Shown one piece after another: positions 24,988 to 31,888 of a stretch of 64,000 nt of DNA (its first letter is position 1; each line of letters begins with the position of its first letter). Source of the DNA: Oscillospiraceae bacterium (lineage in GTDB: Bacteria > Bacillota > Clostridia > Oscillospirales > UBA929); NCBI GenBank assembly GCA_009782215.1, contig WRKO01000007.1:26880-90879 (forward strand). The letters are read 5' to 3'. The position numbers and the translations under genes were made by a program. The notes beneath the pieces are model-generated. The model made no database searches, was not told the DNA's origin, and worked only from the letters and a program-made list of their open reading frames with translations.

Positions 24988-27498
24988 TCAAAGGATTCCA
25001 AACATTTTTGCTTTTACGACGGCTTCCTCCGCGTCGTGAACCTCCAGCCGTTTGTAGACGAGCAGCACGTGGGCTTTAACCGTGCCGCGCGCCAGCCCGG
25101 TTGCGGCGGCAATCTCGCTGTATGTCATGCCTTTGCTTAAATACGTCAGCATGTCGCGCTGCCGCCCGGACAGATTCGGCGCGGCGTTTTCAGACGGGCT
25201 GAACCCGTGCTTCTCGCCGATTTTTTCTTTTAGCTTCTCTGCAAAGCTTGCAACCCCGGCAGACGCGTCCTCGCGTTTGCCCATCTCCAGCAGGATTGGC
25301 AATAGTTCTTTCCCCTCGTTCATAAATAACTGCGTAAAACCACAGGGCATAGCGGTGTTCATGGCTTGCGCCAACTGTTCGGCCGCTTTGCCCTTCTGGT
25401 TGTCATGCCATAACGCTATGGCCAGCAGCAGCCTTGTTTCGATTTGGTCCAACGGGCGGTTATATTCGGTCGCGAGCGTCAGCAGGCGCGTGCCGAACGC
25501 GATTGCCGCGGGGAAGTCCTTTAGCGCGATATGGGCGCGCAGCGTTGTGAAATGCCGGCATATTTGATAAAACGGCAATCGGGCGGAACGGCTTGCGTAA
25601 ACGGTCAGCCATTCACGCGCGGCGGCCGTGTCTCCACCGCGGATAGAATACACGGTTTGCAGCGCTTTGAGGTTTGGCCGGAGGCTTTGCGCCTTGCTTT
25701 TTATGTAGTATTCGAGCTTTCCCATGATTTTGCCCGCTTCATGCGACGCGCCCATCGCGTACAGCACCGCCGACAAAATGGCGTGGGCGCAAAAAAAGAC
25801 TTCCGGATGCGTATCGCCGTCACAGACACGGGAGCCTGTTGCGGCGTAATACATGGCGTCCAGCAGCTCGCCCTGCTCATAACGCACACCGGCAATCGTC
25901 ATCTGCTCCATCACGGCGTAATCCTTGCCTATGATAACGCCGAAAGCGTCCCTGAGTATTTTTAAGTCGGATTCTTTCAATGCGTGGTAATCGTAGTAAT
26001 CCCGCATTGAGCGGTGAAAAAAGGGCAAATTTTGGGTTATGCTCGCCGTCTTGGCTTCTTTAGGCGCTTCCGCGTTTCCAATTCCGCCGCGCGGCATCGA
26101 CGCCATCATTTTGTACGCGCGTTCAACGCCCTGCCTGAACGGCACTCTGAAATCAATCGTGGTGACAAACAGATACGTTACGATAAGCTCGGGATACCTT
26201 GAGACAATTTCATCCTTTCTCTCGTACAGCATATCGACATATTGAAAGTACGTTTCGATGTCGCCGTCATAGTAGGCCGCGACGGCGCATTTATACACCA
26301 AGTAAGGACTCGCGGCAATGAAGTCCGGGGAGAGGCTTAAAACATACTGCTTGAAAAAATCCAGCCTGTTCAGCACGGACATGCCGCCTATTTTCTCGGT
26401 ATAAAGGGTTGTCGCGTCCATGCAGCGGTTGATTCCCTCATGGTTTCCGTTGTGGATATAATGCTTCGCGCTTGTGTAGTAATCCCCCTGTTCATAATAC
26501 CATTCGGCGGCGACGTCATTTAGTCTCCATAATTCATCCTTATCCAAGAAGCTGCCCGTTTGCTCCAGCAAAAAATCGTGAAATATATCGTGGAAACGGT
26601 AGGTGTCGTCATTCTCCCGGGTTAAGAACGCGTTTTCTTTCCTTGCCAGACGTTCCAGCGTTTCCCGCCCGCCCGGCTGTCCTGTCAGACGCTCGCAGAG
26701 TTCGGGCGCGGCTTCGCCGGGGACGGACAGGCGCAGCAGCAAAAGCTTTGTTTCATGCTCCCACTGTCCCCATACCCGCGATTCAAAATACTGCGTCAAT
26801 GTCCGCAGGGGTTTCCCGGCCTTCTGATTCTCCGGTTCGTCGGGGCTTGATAATATCGCCGAGAGATACATCGCCCAGCCGCCCGTTATTTTGAGCAGCC
26901 TGCCGACCCGCTCCGAGTCCAGTTCGCGGTCTCTTTCCGCGCCAAACCATTCGATTTCTTTGGACGAGAAGAGGAGGTCGTCTTTTGTAATGACCCCGAA
27001 CAGCCCAGTTTCCGTAAGCCCTTGCTCCGGCTCCGACCGGCCGGCCAGCAAACAGCGGATGTAATCGGGCAGACGGCCGACTATGACCGGAATTGCGGCT
27101 AGGATTTCTTCGTTTTTGAGTACATGCAGGTCGTCAAGCGCGAAATGGCAGCGGGGATTTCTTTTCGGAAGCGTCTCGATCATCTCCAGAAGCTTGTCGA
27201 GCGAATCTACCGCTTGATGTAGAGTTTGCTTTTCCCCGGCGGCAAGCCTTATCAAGGTTCTCGCCAGTCTGGTGTAAAAGACCCTTGGGTCGTTGTCTGT
27301 ATCCTTTACGGTTATCCGCTCTGTTTTTCCCCGCGTGGAGGAAAGCCACTGCGCGGCGGCAACCGACTTGCCGTACCCGCCCGGCGCAAACAGATATATG
27401 TGCTGCTTCGCGGATATTCTCTCCATCTTTTTGAGCAGAGCCGTCCGTGGAACGGTTTCAGTCAAAACGCCCAACGACATCCCGTAGCTATAACTCAT
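24988..27498 (-). CDS. MalT-like LuxR-family ATP-binding transcriptional regulator
   Basis: The 836-residue protein has the MalT-type layout: a STAND-class NTPase domain with Walker A APGGYGKSVAAA (about residues 34-45) and a Walker B-like FALDDLHVL, a winged-helix segment with YRFHDIFHDFLL (about 300), a long helical-repeat sensor region (about 340-740), and a C-terminal LuxR helix-turn-helix with LSGRQRDMLTYLSKGMTYSE and RGTVKAHVLLVYKRLEV. Members are activators that oligomerise on ATP and inducer binding. A GAGAGGGG ribosome site supports the start. It is paralogous to, and divergent from, the gene at 27626-30160. The inducer is unknown. Confidence 0.9.
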   Translation of the reverse strand: MSYSYGMSLGVLTETVPRTALLKKMERISAKQHIYLFAPGGYGKSVAAAQWLSSTRGKTERITVKDTDNDPRVFYTRLARTLIRLAAGEKQTLHQAVDSLDKLLEMIETLPKRNPRCHFALDDLHVLKNEEILAAIPVIVGRLPDYIRCLLAGRSEPEQGLTETGLFGVITKDDLLFSSKEIEWFGAERDRELDSERVGRLLKITGGWAMYLSAILSSPDEPENQKAGKPLRTLTQYFESRVWGQWEHETKLLLLRLSVPGEAAPELCERLTGQPGGRETLERLARKENAFLTRENDDTYRFHDIFHDFLLEQTGSFLDKDELWRLNDVAAEWYYEQGDYYTSAKHYIHNGNHEGINRCMDATTLYTEKIGGMSVLNRLDFFKQYVLSLSPDFIAASPYLVYKCAVAAYYDGDIETYFQYVDMLYERKDEIVSRYPELIVTYLFVTTIDFRVPFRQGVERAYKMMASMPRGGIGNAEAPKEAKTASITQNLPFFHRSMRDYYDYHALKESDLKILRDAFGVIIGKDYAVMEQMTIAGVRYEQGELLDAMYYAATGSRVCDGDTHPEVFFCAHAILSAVLYAMGASHEAGKIMGKLEYYIKSKAQSLRPNLKALQTVYSIRGGDTAAAREWLTVYASRSARLPFYQICRHFTTLRAHIALKDFPAAIAFGTRLLTLATEYNRPLDQIETRLLLAIALWHDNQKGKAAEQLAQAMNTAMPCGFTQLFMNEGKELLPILLEMGKREDASAGVASFAEKLKEKIGEKHGFSPSENAAPNLSGRQRDMLTYLSKGMTYSEIAAATGLARGTVKAHVLLVYKRLEVHDAEEAVVKAKMFGIL

Positions 27499-27525
27499 AA
27501 CGCGCCCCTCTCACCCTATAACGGC

Positions 27526-27554
27526 ATTAAACTATACCGGGTATAGTTTGTCAA
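27526..27554 (-). promoter_or_regulatory. Sigma-A promoter of the minus-strand LuxR gene
   Basis: On the minus strand TTGACA (27549-27554) and TTTAAT (27526-27531) are spaced by 17 bases. The spacer is occupied by a near-complete palindrome, which suggests direct control of polymerase binding. Confidence 0.75.
27529..27549. promoter_or_regulatory. 21-bp perfect palindrome between divergent LuxR genes
   Basis: AAACTATACC and GGTATAGTTT form perfect 10-base arms around a central G. The palindrome fills the spacer of the minus-strand promoter and overlaps both of its boxes, and it ends nine bases before the -35 box of the plus-strand promoter. It is a strong operator candidate for one of the two LuxR proteins or an unlinked repressor. 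Confidence 0.7.
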
Positions 27555-27557
27555 GCG

Positions 27558-27586
27558 TTGAACGGGAATTTTATAACGGCTATAAT
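27558..27586 (+). promoter_or_regulatory. Sigma-A promoter of the plus-strand LuxR gene
   Basis: TTGAAC (27558-27563) and a consensus TATAAT (27581-27586) are spaced by 17 bases. TATAACGGC occurs in this spacer and again at 27518-27525 on the other side of the palindrome as a partial direct repeat. Confidence 0.75.
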
Positions 27587-27625
27587 TAAGACAACACGAT
27601 AATGGTGGGAGGTATATACAGGCGG

Positions 27626-30160
27626 ATGGTACTGAAAGCGCAAGCGCCGCGAACGGCGCTGATGAAATTGCTGGACAGCATTTTGGACAGCTCTGTCTTA
27701 TATTTACACGCACCGGCCGGCTTCGGGAAAACCATGTCCGCGCTGCTGTGGCTGGAACACAGGGAAAAGCAGGCGCCCGTAAAACAGGCATGGCTCAGCC
27801 TCGACAACCACGATAACAAAACGTCCGATTTTTGCAGGCGGTTCGCCGCCGCCCTTTCGGGACTGCAACCGGAGAACGCCGCTCTGCGTGAGCTTGCGGC
27901 GCACCCGGGCTTTAACACGGCGCCCGTGGAGTTCGCCATGCGCGCGCCGGGGGCGTTTACCGCGCCGCAAACGCCGTGCTTCTTGGTTATCGACGATTTG
28001 CACATCATCAACAACACAGAAATCCTGACGGTGCTGCCCTGTCTGTTGAAACGGCTGCCGAAAAACTGCGTTGTGATGCTGCTCAGCCGCAACGCGCCGC
28101 CGGACAGCTTTTCCGAAATGGTGATAAAGGGCGGCCTTTCGGTCGTGGACGCGGCCTATTTGCAGTTTACAAACGGGGAAATCAAAATATTTTTCAATAA
28201 AAGCGGGCGGGACATTACCAACAAGCAGGCAGAGGAGATTTTCTTATCAACCGGAGGATGGGCAATCGCTCTGCGCGCCTTGCTGCTGTCGGAGAAAAAG
28301 TCATACAGCATTGATTTAACCGGGCAGTATCTTGAAAATTTCCTCAAAACCCACGTATGGGAGCGATGGGACGAATCTACAAGGAAATTTCTAACGCTTG
28401 TGTCCGTGTGTCCAGAGCTTACGCCGGAGCTGTGTGAACAGCTCACGGCCGCCGACAAGCTGCTGAAAAAATCGAACAGCGCGCAAATCCTGTCGGGCCT
28501 TGCCAGAGAAAACGCGTTTTTACGGGAGACCGAAAACAATACCTACAGGTTCCATGACTTGTTCCGCGATTTTTTGCTCCATATGCTTGAGGAGAGCGGC
28601 GCTCAGGAGGCTGCCGGCCAATATAACAGGGCGGGTGATTACTATTTTGGAAAGCAGGATTATTTCCGCGCCGCCGAGTATTATCTGAACGGCAAAAACG
28701 ACGATGGGATGGCGCGCTGCCTATATCATATGTATGATTACAACTCCGTTTCCGCTTCGATAGAGGACACGCTTTACATCATACATAAGGCAATCAGCGA
28801 TTCCGCTGTGGAAAAGCACCCGTTTCTCTTGGAGGTTCAGGCGTGGGCCGCTTTTGTGGAAGGACGGCCCGACGATTTTGAAAGCTATTTAGACCGATAT
28901 TATAAGCTGCTGCCAAAAATTATACTGAAAAACCCTAGGTCGGTGATTACCGGAATACTTCTGCGATGCATTGATTACAGGGAGCCGTATAACCACATTA
29001 TGAAATCCGTGGGCAGGATTCCCTTAAAGGGCATCGTCAACCTCAAGGCTTTTACGCCGAGCATAACAAACAATCAGCCTTACTGGCACCGTTCGGTCAG
29101 GGATTTTTCCGAACTCTTCGCTGACCTCGACAAAAGTACAGCCCTGTTTGAAAAGGGTATAGGCACGATTATCGGCGAGGAGTTTGCCGTAATCAAGGAA
29201 TGCTTATATGCCGGATGCCATTATGAGAAGGGGAATTTAAGCGACGCGTGTCGGCACGCCCTCACGGCGTGCGGGAATATCCCGGACGACTGCTCCGCTG
29301 AAATCAGGTTTTGCGCCATGATGATGCTGGCGTCCGCGCTGTACGCAGACGGGCAGGAAGAGGACGCGGAGGAGGTTTTGGGCAACATAAGGGGTATGAT
29401 TGAACGCGACAAAGCATTTTACCTGAAACCCAATCTGCGGGCTTACCTGTGCAGGCTCAAGCTGGCGGACGGCGATATAAGCGCGGCGCGGGACTGGCTG
29501 AAGGCTCATAAAAAGATTTTTGACAGTAATCTGTCAATGTTTAAGATGTATCAGTATTCCTCGACCGCGAGGGCACACATTGTCATGGGCGAATACACGG
29601 CGGCAATACTGCTTCTGCAAAAGCTTCTCCTGCTCAGCGAGCAGTACAGGCGTCCGCTGGATGTTATAGAATGCTGCATCCTGCTTGCCGTGGCTTATTG
29701 GAAAAAAGGCAAGGGCGGGCTGAGCGTCGCGATGGATTATATCGAACAATCCGTCCGAACAGCGCAGGAATACGGATATAAGCAGCAGTTCGCCAATGAG
29801 GGCGCGGAGCTTGTCAACATTCTTCACAGACTGTACAAACGCACGGTTCAGAAGGATTACGCGGGAGGCGTATCCAGCATGTTCGCAAAGACCCTGTATG
29901 TCTTGGCGCTTTCCGAATCCAAGCGCACCAAAGGGCTGACGGGCGGCAGGTCGCCTAAAAACCTGACCTTCACAGATAGGCAAAAGGCGGTTATGCGTTT
30001 GATGTGCGAAGGCCACAGCAAAAAAGGAATCGCCGAAAAAATGGGGCTCAAGCCAAGCGGCGTAAAGACACATACTGACCTTATCTACAAAAAGCTCGGC
30101 GTGGGAAACAGCGTTGAGGCGATTATGAAAATTAAGGAGCTCGGCCTGCTGGCGATGTGA
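27626..30160 (+). CDS. MalT-like LuxR-family ATP-binding transcriptional regulator, paralogue
   Basis: The protein (844 residues from 27626, 852 from an alternative ATG at 27602) repeats the layout of its divergent neighbour: PRTALMKLLDSI near the start, Walker A APAGFGKTMSALLWL, Walker B-like FLVIDDLHII, YRFHDLFRDFLLHML, a helical-repeat region, and a LuxR helix-turn-helix with LTFTDRQKAVMRLMCEGHSK and SGVKTHTDLIYKKLGVGN. The ATG at 27626 is preferred because GGGAGG lies upstream of it (13-base gap) and the N-terminus then matches the paralogue; the ATG at 27602 has no ribosome site. Targets and inducer are unknown. Confidence 0.9.
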   Translation: MVLKAQAPRTALMKLLDSILDSSVLYLHAPAGFGKTMSALLWLEHREKQAPVKQAWLSLDNHDNKTSDFCRRFAAALSGLQPENAALRELAAHPGFNTAPVEFAMRAPGAFTAPQTPCFLVIDDLHIINNTEILTVLPCLLKRLPKNCVVMLLSRNAPPDSFSEMVIKGGLSVVDAAYLQFTNGEIKIFFNKSGRDITNKQAEEIFLSTGGWAIALRALLLSEKKSYSIDLTGQYLENFLKTHVWERWDESTRKFLTLVSVCPELTPELCEQLTAADKLLKKSNSAQILSGLARENAFLRETENNTYRFHDLFRDFLLHMLEESGAQEAAGQYNRAGDYYFGKQDYFRAAEYYLNGKNDDGMARCLYHMYDYNSVSASIEDTLYIIHKAISDSAVEKHPFLLEVQAWAAFVEGRPDDFESYLDRYYKLLPKIILKNPRSVITGILLRCIDYREPYNHIMKSVGRIPLKGIVNLKAFTPSITNNQPYWHRSVRDFSELFADLDKSTALFEKGIGTIIGEEFAVIKECLYAGCHYEKGNLSDACRHALTACGNIPDDCSAEIRFCAMMMLASALYADGQEEDAEEVLGNIRGMIERDKAFYLKPNLRAYLCRLKLADGDISAARDWLKAHKKIFDSNLSMFKMYQYSSTARAHIVMGEYTAAILLLQKLLLLSEQYRRPLDVIECCILLAVAYWKKGKGGLSVAMDYIEQSVRTAQEYGYKQQFANEGAELVNILHRLYKRTVQKDYAGGVSSMFAKTLYVLALSESKRTKGLTGGRSPKNLTFTDRQKAVMRLMCEGHSKKGIAEKMGLKPSGVKTHTDLIYKKLGVGNSVEAIMKIKELGLLAM

Positions 30161-30212
30161 AGCCGTACTCATCTGACATTATCACAGTTGACGGCTCCGA
30201 TACCGAAGTCAA

Positions 30213-30270
30213 AAACAGAGTGTCCATACAGAATGAGAAGCGGCTGCTCCTCAATGCTGTATGGACACTC
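30213..30270 (-). terminator. Terminator after tRNA-Arg
   Basis: A perfect 14-base outer stem (GAGTGTCCATACAG with its complement) carries an imperfect inner stem, and the minus strand continues GTTTTTG. It begins three bases after the tRNA-Arg CCA and can also stop the LuxR transcript arriving from the left. The stem base GAGTGTCC resembles the GAGTGTTC of the other two tRNA-trailing hairpins. Confidence 0.75.
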
Positions 30271-30273
30271 CCT

Positions 30274-30350
30274 TGGCGCGCCGTGGAGGATTCGAACCCT
30301 CGACCTTCTGGTCCGTAGCCAGACGCTCTATCCAGCTGAGCTAACGGCGC
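30274..30350 (-). tRNA. tRNA-Arg (anticodon ACG)
   Basis: Acceptor GCGCCGT pairs with ACGGCGC, the D stem is GCTC/GAGC, the anticodon stem TCTGG/CCAGA encloses CTACGGA with anticodon ACG, and the T loop is TTCGAAT. Discriminator G and CCA are encoded. The T stem is imperfect: GAGGG faces CCTCC, giving one A-C mismatch and one G-U pair. Confidence 0.93.
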
Positions 30351-30365
30351 GTGTGCACAAAGTGA

Positions 30366-30394
30366 AGTATACAGAAAAAACTGCCGCTTGTCAA
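30366..30394 (-). promoter_or_regulatory. Sigma-A promoter for tRNA-Arg
   Basis: On the minus strand TTGACA (30389-30394) and TATACT (30366-30371) are spaced by 17 bases, ending 15 bases before the tRNA 5' end. A hairpin (AAAAACTGC with GCAGTTTTT) overlaps the -35 region. Confidence 0.75.
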
Positions 30395-30482
30395 GCAGTT
30401 TTTACGCGAATGTCGCGGCAAACATTTGGTATGCCCCGAATGCCCTGCAATAGCTTGACACGACCCGGAGGAGAATTTTCGG

Positions 30483-30511
30483 TTGCGGAAAGACGGCCCT
30501 TGTGGTATACT
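30483..30511 (+). promoter_or_regulatory. Promoter for tRNA-Leu
   Basis: TTGCGG (30483-30488) and TATACT (30506-30511) are spaced by 17 bases, 44 bases before the tRNA-Leu 5' end. Confidence 0.6.
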
Positions 30512-30555
30512 GCAATATGTTACGGCTTTGTCCCTGAGAGGGAATGGGTTTTTAC

Positions 30556-30637
30556 GCGGACATGGTGGAATGGCAGACACGTTGGTCTTAGGAGCCAATG
30601 GGCAACCGTCCGGGTTCAAGTCCCGGTGTCCGCACCA
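30556..30637 (+). tRNA. tRNA-Leu (anticodon TAG)
   Basis: The acceptor GCGGACA pairs with TGTCCGC, the anticodon stem TTGGT/GCCAA encloses CTTAGGA with anticodon TAG, and a class II-type extended variable region is present, as expected for leucine. Discriminator A and CCA are encoded. Confidence 0.95.
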
Positions 30638-30646
30638 CCCATATGT

Positions 30647-30675
30647 CAAGCCCACGCTAAGACGGCGCGGGCTTG
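30647..30675 (+). terminator. Hairpin after tRNA-Leu
   Basis: CAAGCCCACGC and GCGCGGGCTTG form an 11-base stem with one mismatch and a seven-base loop, followed by TTGATTATAAT. It is a likely terminator with a weak T run, and differs from the other tRNA-trailing hairpins. Confidence 0.55.
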
Positions 30676-30745
30676 TTGATTATAATACGGAATCTGCTTA
30701 AAACGACCAATGCCTTATGGTATTATATTCTTGGAGGGCTGATTT

Positions 30746-31363
30746 ATGGAAAAGGGAAAAATTATTTTTCTAAACGGTGTATCCAGTGCCGGAAAAACTA
30801 CATTGGCGAAAGCATTGCAAGAACGATTTGATGAGCCATACTATATCATTAACGTAGATATGTTTTTAGGAACGGGTATCATGTTTCCTGAAAAATTTGC
30901 AACAAATGACCTTGCAGAATTTGAGATGTTTGTCAGGACGTTGTCGGGAATGCACCATTCAATAAAGTTGTATTCGGATTTGGGGATGAACACGATTGTT
31001 GACCACGTCCTTGTTAATCGCTTTTTTGATTTAGGCAATCCGAAGTTAATGGAGGAGTGCGTGGAGTTACTACACGAGCATCCAGTTCTATTTGTTCATG
31101 TTACTTGCTCTGTCGAAAAACTACGACGCAGGGAGAAAAAACGGAGTGACCGACATAGTGGACAAGCAGAAGGTCAACTTGTGCAGTTGGTTCCGAAAGA
31201 CACATATGATTTGATTGTAGATACGTATAACAGTACGCTGGATGAATGTGTTGATGAAATTATTACCACACTGGGATGCCCTGATCGGTTTATGGCATTT
31301 AAGGTGTTATGGGCACAGCAGACGGCGAAGCCGTCTGCTGTGATGGAAAATGCTACAACGTGA
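30746..31363 (+). CDS. Chloramphenicol phosphotransferase-like P-loop kinase
   Basis: The 205-residue protein has a Walker A motif GVSSAGKTTLA near the N-terminus and an overall pattern of the chloramphenicol 3-O-phosphotransferase-like family (IINVDMFLG, TIVDHVLVN, VLFVHVTCSVEKLRRREK). Family members include antibiotic phosphotransferases but also many small kinases of unknown substrate, so resistance is not claimed. TTGGAGGG lies seven bases before the ATG. The coding sequence is AT-rich. The last 20 or so residues are encoded by a perfect inverted repeat and look like a non-native extension. The 3' end overlaps the convergent acetyltransferase gene by 11 bases. Confidence 0.75.
   Translation: MEKGKIIFLNGVSSAGKTTLAKALQERFDEPYYIINVDMFLGTGIMFPEKFATNDLAEFEMFVRTLSGMHHSIKLYSDLGMNTIVDHVLVNRFFDLGNPKLMEECVELLHEHPVLFVHVTCSVEKLRRREKKRSDRHSGQAEGQLVQLVPKDTYDLIVDTYNSTLDECVDEIITTLGCPDRFMAFKVLWAQQTAKPSAVMENATT
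31314..31342. repeat. Perfect 13-bp inverted repeat inside the kinase 3' end
   Basis: CACAGCAGACGGC and GCCGTCTGCTGTG pair without mismatch around the loop GAA. It lies inside the coding frame of the kinase, close to the 3' ends of both convergent genes, and could act as a bidirectional terminator, though no T run follows. GC content is far above the surrounding gene. Confidence 0.7.
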
Positions 31364-31847
31364 AATACACTGCGTCATCAATATAGAATAATGGGTCGCC
31401 GTTTTCCTCAAAACCACTTTGTTGCATACCAATCTTTGTCATAACCTTAAAAGATGCTATGTTATTCTTATCGCATCCCCCGTTTATGAACTTTACATGA
31501 GCCTCATTAAATGCGTAGGACAGTAATTTTTCAGCGCATTGTGTGGCATATCCTCTGTTTCTATATTCCTCGTCTACTAAGAAAAAAATGTGAAGGCGGC
31601 CGTCAGTTTTTCCGTCAAGCCCACACCAGCCTATAATTTCATTCTTACCTTTTTCAAAAACGGCAAGGCATAGATGGTATATGTAACCTGTTTTGTTATA
31701 TTTGTGATTATCTTGCATATACTCAATGGCTTTTTGAGCTTCTGCCACAGAAACAGCACCCTTTTCAAATTCCCACATCCGTGCTACTTCATCAATATCG
31801 CTATCCTTAACGGTTCTCAATAATAAGTCTTTGGTAAACAGCTCCAT
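31353..31847 (-). CDS. GNAT-family N-acetyltransferase
   Basis: The 164-residue protein has the GNAT order: LLLRTVKDSDIDEV at the start, the beta-4 strand IIGWCGLDG, the acetyl-CoA motif EYRNRGYATQCAEKLLSYAF, and the late strand NNIASFKVMTKIGMQQSG. Such enzymes acetylate ribosomal proteins, small molecules or antibiotics; the substrate cannot be told. The ATG at 31847 is preferred because GGGGGTT precedes it and the sequence then matches the family start. It is convergent with the kinase gene and equally AT-rich. Confidence 0.85.
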   Translation of the reverse strand: MELFTKDLLLRTVKDSDIDEVARMWEFEKGAVSVAEAQKAIEYMQDNHKYNKTGYIYHLCLAVFEKGKNEIIGWCGLDGKTDGRLHIFFLVDEEYRNRGYATQCAEKLLSYAFNEAHVKFINGGCDKNNIASFKVMTKIGMQQSGFEENGDPLFYIDDAVYFTL

Positions 31848-31888
31848 ATGTGTAACCCCCAATAAAATATATTGAAAACCCTTACGAC

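Noticed and set aside
22049..30350. Genomic island bounded by tRNA-Pro and tRNA-Arg with similar hairpins
   Set aside because: The hairpins differ except at their base, no integration gene is present, and the three regulators have normal promoters and ribosome sites.
30746..31363. Calling the kinase a chloramphenicol resistance gene
   Set aside because: The family includes many kinases of unknown substrate and no specific active-site evidence for chloramphenicol can be shown from this sequence.
30746..31847. Mobile element around the AT-rich gene pair
   Set aside because: No integrase, transposase, direct repeat of the tRNA 3' end or terminal inverted repeat could be found.
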